From positions 1 to 64,000 of the forward strand of contig NZ_BOMN01000092.1 in NCBI RefSeq assembly GCF_016862215.1: a DNA stretch of 64,000 bases, given 5' to 3'. Positions 58,999 to 64,000 of the stretch are shown piece by piece. Origin of the DNA: Winogradskya humida. GTDB taxonomy: Bacteria > Actinomycetota > Actinomycetes > Mycobacteriales > Micromonosporaceae. A program made the position numbers and the translations under genes. Position 1 is the first letter of the stretch; each line of letters starts with the position of its first letter. Under the pieces are notes generated by a model, which saw only the letters and a program-made list of their open reading frames with translations, was not told the DNA's origin and searched no databases.

Positions 58999-59942
58999 GC
59001 GATCAGTCCCTCGCCGCGCAGGTCCTTCCAGAGGACAGCGGGGATCGGCAGGCCCGCCATCGCGACGGCGTCGGTGACCTCGTCCGGGGTGCGGGCGCCG
59101 ACGAGTACGCAGGTCACGGCCGGGTGGGTGAACGGGAACTGGATCGCCGCCGCCCGCAGTGGCACGCCGTGCCGGGTGCACACCCGCTGGATCGCCTGCG
59201 CCCGGCCGATCAGCCCGGCCGGAGCGGGAACGTAGTCGAACGTCGCGCCGGGTCGCGGGTCGGCGAGCAGCCCGGAGTTGAACACCCCGGCGGCGATCAC
59301 GCTGACGTTGCGGGAGGCGCACAGCGGCAGCAGTTCGTCGGCGCCGGACTGGTCGAGCAGCGTGAACCGTCCGGCGAGCAGCACGCAGTCCAGCGCTCCC
59401 GTGCGTACGAGATCTGCCAGCATCGGAGCCTGATTCATCCCCGCCGAGATCGCGCCCACGTTCAGGGTCTTCAAGGCCGGCAACGCCTCGGTGACCGCCT
59501 GCTCGAAGTGGTCGTCGGGATCGTGCAGGTGCACCAGATCGGCGCGGTCCAGACCCAGACGTTCCAGGCTTTCGGCGTACGACGTCCGCACCCCCGCCGC
59601 CGAGAAGTCGAACTGCGGGGTGACACCTGTCGCCTCGGCCCAGATGTCCTGCTCGTCCCCGCCGCCGGGCCGCAACACGCGTCCCACCTTTGTGGACAGA
59701 GTGAACTCGTCGCGGGGTTTTCCGGCGAGCACCGGCCCACTCCGGCGTTCGGCGAGTCCGTTGCCGTAGAGCGGGGCCACGTCGAAATAGCGGATACCGA
59801 GGTCCCACGCGCGTTCGACGGTGTCGCGGGCCTGCTGGTCGGCGACCGGGGTGTAGAGCCCGCCGAGCGGAGCGAGCCCGAGGCCGAGCCTGGTGACGCG
59901 GACGTCCGTCGTCCCGAGCGGGACGAGTTCGAGTGGATTCAT
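58995..59942 (-). CDS. Aldo/keto reductase, probable L-fucose 1-dehydrogenase
   Basis: About 315 residues. AKR barrel with the tetrad visible as D and Y in FDVAPLYGNGLAE, K in LSTKVGRVL and H in LVHLHDPDD. The sequence pattern around LGLGLAPLGGLYTPV and RYFDVAPLYG matches D-threo-aldose/L-fucose dehydrogenases, which oxidise the sugar to the 1,5-lactone with NAD(P)+. The ATG at 59942 overlaps the ATPase stop. First enzyme of the pathway encoded immediately behind the transporter genes. Confidence 0.85.
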   Translation of the reverse strand: MNPLELVPLGTTDVRVTRLGLGLAPLGGLYTPVADQQARDTVERAWDLGIRYFDVAPLYGNGLAERRSGPVLAGKPRDEFTLSTKVGRVLRPGGGDEQDIWAEATGVTPQFDFSAAGVRTSYAESLERLGLDRADLVHLHDPDDHFEQAVTEALPALKTLNVGAISAGMNQAPMLADLVRTGALDCVLLAGRFTLLDQSGADELLPLCASRNVSVIAAGVFNSGLLADPRPGATFDYVPAPAGLIGRAQAIQRVCTRHGVPLRAAAIQFPFTHPAVTCVLVGARTPDEVTDAVAMAGLPIPAVLWKDLRGEGLIA

Positions 59943-61450
59943 GCGGCGCTCACTGTTTCTGCGGCGTGGATGAGGCGGATGATCTGCTGGCTCATCCGGG
60001 GGTAGTCGTGGTCGTTGGCGAGCTCGCCCACGATGCGCAGGCCGTTCATGACCGCGATGCGGTCGGCGAGCCCGACGGTCTCGGGCAGGTCCGAGGAGAT
60101 CAGCAGCAGGGCGAGGCCGTCGGCGGCGAGCCCGGCGATCAGCTCGTGGAACGCCGCCTTGGTCCGCACGTCGATGCCGACGGTCGGCTCGTCGACGATG
60201 AGGATGTCGCACTCGGCGGCGAGCCACTTGGCGAGGCTCACCTTCTGCTGGTTGCCGCCGGAGAGCTGCCCGGCCGGTTGCCGCGGCGACGAGATCCGGA
60301 TGCCGAGCCGATCGGCGTACGTGCCGGCGAGCTCGCGTTCGCTGCGGTCGCGCACCAGGCCCGCCCGGGCGAGCCGCCGCCAGACGGTGACGGCGATGTT
60401 GCGCGACACCGGCTGATCCAGGAACAGGCCCTCACCCTTGCGATCCTCGGTCACGTAGCCGATGCGGTAGCGGTGCAGGGCTTCGCCGACCGTACGGATC
60501 CGCGCGGGTCTGCCGTGGATCCGCACGGTGCCGGAGGTGATGCGTTCGAGGCCCAGGACGGCTTTGGCAAGCTCGCTGCGGCCCGCGCCGACCAGGCCGT
60601 AGAGGCCGAGGATCTCGCCGGGGCGCACGGTCAGGGAGATGCCGCGGTGGCCGAGGGCCGTGCTGACGTCGCTCAGCTGCAGGGCCGGGGTCACTTCCCC
60701 GTCGACCGTACGGTCGGGGAGCGCGATCGACGCGAAAGCGCGACCGACCATGAGGTCGACGACCTGCGCCTGGGTGTACCCGGTGAGTGGAGCGTCCTGG
60801 GCCACGCTGCGCCCGTCACGCAGCACGGTCACGGTGTCGGCGACCGCGAAGACCTCCTCCAGTTTGTGGCTGACCAGCGCGACGGCGTGCCCGGCGTCGC
60901 GCAGGCGCCGCACGACGGTGTAGAGCCGGTCGGCCTCGTCACCGGTCAGCGACGCGGTCGGCTCGTCGAGCAGCAGCACTTTGGTGTCCAGGCTGAGCGC
61001 CTTGGCGATCTCGACGAGCTGGGCCTGGGCCACCGACAGCCGGGAGACCGGGATGTCCGGGTCGAGGTCGACCTCGAGCAGTTCCAGGCAGCGCACCGCT
61101 TCGGCGCGCATCCGCCGTTTGTCGAGGCGCCCGCCGCGCGACGGCAGGTGGTGCAGGACGATGTTCTCCGCGACCGAGAACGCGGGGATCAGGTTGCGTT
61201 CCTGGTGCACGACGCCGATGCCGGCGCGCTGGGCGTCGAGCGGGCCGGCGAAGTGCCGCTCCTCGCCGTCGAGAGTGATCCGGCCGCCGTCGGGGCGGTA
61301 GACGCCGGTGAGCAGTTTGACCAGGGTGCTCTTGCCGGCGCCGTTCTCCCCGAGCAGGGCGTGCACGCTGCCGGGTCGCAGGCTCAGCGACACGCCGTCC
61401 AGGGCCCGGACGCCGGGGAACGTCTTGACGAGATTCTCCGCGACGAGCAT
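59939..61450 (-). CDS. Sugar ABC transporter ATPase (RbsA/MglA type)
   Basis: 503 residues with two nucleotide-binding domains. The first has a canonical Walker A (GENGAGKST), a signature of LSVAQAQLVEIAK and Walker B LLLDEPTASL. The second has a degenerate Walker A (GLVGAGRSEL) but a canonical signature LSGGNQQKVSLAKWL, as usual for CUT2 carbohydrate importers. It energises import through the two RbsC-type permeases encoded upstream. The sugar-binding protein is not in the window and probably lies beyond its right edge. Confidence 0.95.
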   Translation of the reverse strand: MLVAENLVKTFPGVRALDGVSLSLRPGSVHALLGENGAGKSTLVKLLTGVYRPDGGRITLDGEERHFAGPLDAQRAGIGVVHQERNLIPAFSVAENIVLHHLPSRGGRLDKRRMRAEAVRCLELLEVDLDPDIPVSRLSVAQAQLVEIAKALSLDTKVLLLDEPTASLTGDEADRLYTVVRRLRDAGHAVALVSHKLEEVFAVADTVTVLRDGRSVAQDAPLTGYTQAQVVDLMVGRAFASIALPDRTVDGEVTPALQLSDVSTALGHRGISLTVRPGEILGLYGLVGAGRSELAKAVLGLERITSGTVRIHGRPARIRTVGEALHRYRIGYVTEDRKGEGLFLDQPVSRNIAVTVWRRLARAGLVRDRSERELAGTYADRLGIRISSPRQPAGQLSGGNQQKVSLAKWLAAECDILIVDEPTVGIDVRTKAAFHELIAGLAADGLALLLISSDLPETVGLADRIAVMNGLRIVGELANDHDYPRMSQQIIRLIHAAETVSAA

Positions 61451-62436
61451 CAGTCCGACCTCTCCTGCAGCTTGCTACGGACGGTTCCGAGCAGCACGGC
61501 GCCCAGCACGACCGCGCCGATGATGAGGTCGACCCAGCGGGGGTTGATGCCGAACTGGGCCTGCATCACGTCGACGAGCCGGACCAGGAACGCGGCCAGC
61601 AGGGTGCCGGTGACGCTCACCATGCCGCCGGTCAGGGCCACCCCGCCGATGATCGGTGCGGCGAAGCTGGGCAGCAGCAGGTCATCGCCGATGGTGGCGT
61701 TGACCGAACCGGACGCGGCGACGGTCAGCACCGCGGCGACACCGGCGAGCAGCCCGGAGAGGCCGTGGGCGACGATCAACGACCGGTCGTTGGAGATGCC
61801 GGAAAGCCTTGCTGCGAAGGGGCTTCCGCCGCTGGCGAGCAGGTGCCGGCCGGGGACCGTACGCGAGAAGAACAGCGCGACGAGGGCGGCGACCGCCAGC
61901 GCGACGAGGAACACGGCGGGGAGCCCGAGGATCGACGCCCGGCCGAACGCCCGCAGCCCCGGCGAGTAGCCCTGGAAGGTGTCGGGGCCGTTCACTCCGT
62001 ACCGTAAGCCTTGAATGATCGTCATCGTCGCGAGCGTGACGATGAAGCCGTTGATCCTGGTCAGCACGACGAGGAAACCGTTGGTGACGCCGACGAGCAG
62101 GCCGAGCAGGAGCGCGGCGAGCACGGCCAGGGGTGCGGGGAGCCCGGCCTCGAGCATGAGCCAGGCGGCGGCCATCGCGCAGAAACCGGTGAGGGCGCCG
62201 ACGGAGAGGTTCATCTGCCCGACGGCGAGCACGACCATCTGGGACAACCCGATGACGATGGGTACGGCCAGAAAGCGGAAGAACGCCCCGAGAGTGCCGG
62301 CGGACAGCAGATTCCCGCCGGTGGCGACGGCGAGGGCGGCGAACCCGGCGACGGCGATGACGGCGAGCGTGAATTCGGGGGCCTGCCAGAGATGCCTGCC
62401 GGGCAGGGTGCTGCGTTGCGTGGCGGTGAGGGTCAT
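61450..62436 (-). CDS. Sugar ABC transporter permease (RbsC type) 2
   Basis: 328 residues, about ten hydrophobic segments. It carries the RbsC-family features: SQMVVLAVGQMNLSVGALTG, LLLGLLVGVTNGFLVV-R-INGFIVTLATM, and a cytoplasmic ASGGSPFAARLSGI segment. The stop overlaps the ATPase start (TGATG). Paired with a second permease, suggesting a heterodimeric channel as in rhamnose or fucose-type CUT2 systems. Confidence 0.93.
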   Translation of the reverse strand: MTLTATQRSTLPGRHLWQAPEFTLAVIAVAGFAALAVATGGNLLSAGTLGAFFRFLAVPIVIGLSQMVVLAVGQMNLSVGALTGFCAMAAAWLMLEAGLPAPLAVLAALLLGLLVGVTNGFLVVLTRINGFIVTLATMTIIQGLRYGVNGPDTFQGYSPGLRAFGRASILGLPAVFLVALAVAALVALFFSRTVPGRHLLASGGSPFAARLSGISNDRSLIVAHGLSGLLAGVAAVLTVAASGSVNATIGDDLLLPSFAAPIIGGVALTGGMVSVTGTLLAAFLVRLVDVMQAQFGINPRWVDLIIGAVVLGAVLLGTVRSKLQERSD

Positions 62437-63491
62437 GCCCGGTTCCCCCGTCGTTCGGCGAGGACGTGGCGGGCCCGGTCCAGTGAGAGTGCGGCGAGCA
62501 GGACGAGTCCGATGTAGAGCTGGAGCCGATCGAGCTGGAACTGCAGCAGGTTGAGTCCCTTGTAGATCACCTGGGTCAGCGCCGCGCCGAGCACGGTGCC
62601 CAGGACGCTGACCGCGCCGCCGGCCAGCAGGGTGCCGCCGAGGACCGGGGCGAGGAACGACGGGAGCAGGAACGAGTCGCCGAGGCTGGCGGAGAACGCG
62701 CCGTTGTTGGCGGCGAGCAGGAACCCGCCGAGCGCGGCGAGCAACCCGCTCACGGCGTGCGCCTGGACGATGCGGTCCTTCGTGGGGATGCCGGACAGCT
62801 CGGCGGCGCGCTGGTTGGCGCCGGTCATGAGGATCTCGCGGCCGAGGCGGGACAACCGGAACAACAGCCCGACGAGCAGAGCGGCGAGGATCGCGAACGG
62901 TACGACCAGGGGCACGCGTGGCCCGCAGACATCGCCGATGCAGTAGTCGGCGAACGTGTCGGAGCGCAGCTCGCTCATGCCGGCGGGCATCGCCGGGAAG
63001 GCCACGCCGCCGGTGACGCCGCTGTAGAGGATCGTGATGAGCCCGGCGAGGGCGAAGTCCATGGCGAGGGTGACGACGAACGAGTTGACGCCGGTGCGGG
63101 AGATGATCAGGCCCGCGAGCGCGCCGAGCAGGGCTCCGACGGCGAGCCCGGCGATGAGGCTGAGCACGAGCCCGGCGCCGAGCTTGTCGTGCACGAGGCC
63201 CATGGTGAACGCGCTGGTGGCGGCCATCCGGCCGACGGCCATGTTCATGTGCCCGAGCGACAGGACGCTGAGCTGGGCGAGGCCGACCACGAGGTAGACG
63301 CTGATGTCGGACTGCAGCGGGGTCAGCGTGAGCCGGGTGTTGAGGAATGCCGGGCGCAGCACGCTGAACAGCACGACGAGCGCGATCAGCAGGACGACCA
63401 GGCCCACCCGGGGGTTGGCCCAGAGCGGGACGCGGTGCGGTGTACGCGGTGGCGCGTCCGGGGGCGCCGGGGTCTCGAGCTGGGCGGTCAC
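62433..63491 (-). CDS. Sugar ABC transporter permease (RbsC type) 1
   Basis: 352 residues, polytopic. LAQLSVLSLGHMNMAVGRMAA, LAGLIISRTGVNSFVVTLAMDFA and MTGANQRAAELSGIPT mark the family. The cytoplasmic N-terminus is Pro-rich. It overlaps both neighbours by 4 bp. Together with the second permease it forms the membrane part of the importer. Confidence 0.93.
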   Translation of the reverse strand: MTAQLETPAPPDAPPRTPHRVPLWANPRVGLVVLLIALVVLFSVLRPAFLNTRLTLTPLQSDISVYLVVGLAQLSVLSLGHMNMAVGRMAATSAFTMGLVHDKLGAGLVLSLIAGLAVGALLGALAGLIISRTGVNSFVVTLAMDFALAGLITILYSGVTGGVAFPAMPAGMSELRSDTFADYCIGDVCGPRVPLVVPFAILAALLVGLLFRLSRLGREILMTGANQRAAELSGIPTKDRIVQAHAVSGLLAALGGFLLAANNGAFSASLGDSFLLPSFLAPVLGGTLLAGGAVSVLGTVLGAALTQVIYKGLNLLQFQLDRLQLYIGLVLLAALSLDRARHVLAERRGNRA

Positions 63492-64000
63492 CGGACCCTC
63501 CGGTCGTCGATCGCGTCGCGGTCCCAGCTGATGCCGAGCCCCGGGGTGGCGGGGGCCAGGGCGTACCCGTCGGCGACCTCGATCTCGTCGTGGGTGATCG
63601 CGCGCAGCTGCGGGATGTGCTCGAGGTAGCGGCTGTTGGGGACCGCGCAGCAGAGGCTGACGTGCAGCTCCATGAGGAAATGCGGGCAGACGGTCACGTT
63701 CGCGGTCTCGGCGAGATGCGCGACCTTGAGCCAGGGGGTGATGCCGCCGATCCGCGCGACGTCGACCTGGACGACCCCGGCGGCGCCGCGGCGCAGGTAT
63801 TCGGCGAACTGCCCGGCGGAGTACATCGACTCCCCCACCGCGACCGGGATCGAGGTGGCGGCGGCGACCGCCGCGTGCCCGGCGACGTCCTCGGCCGGCA
63901 GGGGTTCCTCGAACCAGTAAGGGTCGTACACCTCCAGCAGCCGGGCGCGGCGGATCGCGTCGGAGGCTGTGAGGGACTGGTTGGCGTCGAGCATGATGTC
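63488..64000 (-). CDS. Enolase-superfamily (mandelate racemase subgroup) protein, 5' part outside the window
   Basis: Only the C-terminal 170 residues are visible; the frame is open to the right edge. It shows the metal-binding triad DANQS, WFEEPL and VGES and a His in VCPHFLMELHVS, typical of MR-subgroup acid-sugar dehydratases or racemases. It is a different enzyme from the L-fuconate dehydratase, so the operon may handle a second sugar acid or epimer. The stop overlaps the permease start (ATGA). Confidence 0.85.
   Translation of the reverse strand, partial: DIMLDANQSLTASDAIRRARLLEVYDPYWFEEPLPAEDVAGHAAVAAATSIPVAVGESMYSAGQFAEYLRRGAAGVVQVDVARIGGITPWLKVAHLAETANVTVCPHFLMELHVSLCCAVPNSRYLEHIPQLRAITHDEIEVADGYALAPATPGLGISWDRDAIDDRRVR

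Overview
The window is high-GC DNA with dense, often overlapping genes, GTG starts, AfsR/SARP regulators, SigE-type sigma factors and ESX-like proteins. It looks like a chromosomal segment of a filamentous actinomycete, most probably Micromonosporaceae (Actinoplanes-like). That placement is inferred from gene families and base composition; no rRNA or tRNA gene is visible. No gene-free stretch exceeds about 300 bases. The longest are 44958-45251 and the repeat-rich spacers around 13.2, 13.7 and 15.2 kb.

Layout. 1-15 kb holds small housekeeping, regulatory and secreted functions: a lipoprotein, an ECF sigma factor with a membrane partner, DedA, a Nudix-type (NrtR-like) regulator next to a tiny secreted peptide and a PLD-like membrane protein that share an apparent operator, an AfsR-type regulator, a secreted M4/M36-like metallopeptidase, an ESX-like pair, GlsB and DoxX membrane proteins. 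15.3-38.6 kb is a specialised-metabolism locus read on the minus strand: HEAT-repeat protein, kinase/AAA/GAF/GGDEF sensor, MFS exporter, and a 14.6-kb hybrid PKS/NRPS gene. The synthase reads AL-KR-ACP-KS-AT-ACP-aminotransferase-luciferase-like monooxygenase-C-A-PCP-C. That order predicts an alpha-hydroxy-beta-amino acyl peptide, the pharmacophore of aminopeptidase inhibitors such as microginin, bestatin and amastatin. An intact IS256-family element sits three codons before the original stop codon of this gene.

38.7-49.9 kb carries a Tat lipoprotein serine hydrolase, a DHA2 efflux pump with a divergent EthR-like TetR regulator and a perfect palindromic operator, a DUF998 protein, a LuxR-type HTH protein, a secreted GH16 glucanase-like enzyme, and a transmembrane SARP: an AfsR-like DNA-binding half, one membrane helix and an extracytoplasmic glycosidase-like half. 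Four GGTCA repeats spaced 11-12 bp lie between it and the GH16 gene, suggesting one-component control of polysaccharide degradation. An SDR, an amidohydrolase and a LysR regulator follow.

49.9-64 kb is sugar metabolism on the minus strand. There is a GT4/GH92 pair, then a tightly overlapping operon: an enolase-superfamily gene running off the window, two RbsC-type permeases, an RbsA-type ATPase, aldo/keto reductase, lactonase, FAH-family hydrolase, L-fuconate dehydratase, aldehyde:ferredoxin oxidoreductase and SDR. Together these can take up a deoxysugar and degrade it by the non-phosphorylated L-fucose route to pyruvate and lactate. The oxidoreductase is unexpected there and carries a tandem-repeat insertion. 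Tandem repeats are a theme of the window: inside genes, across stop codons and in leaders.
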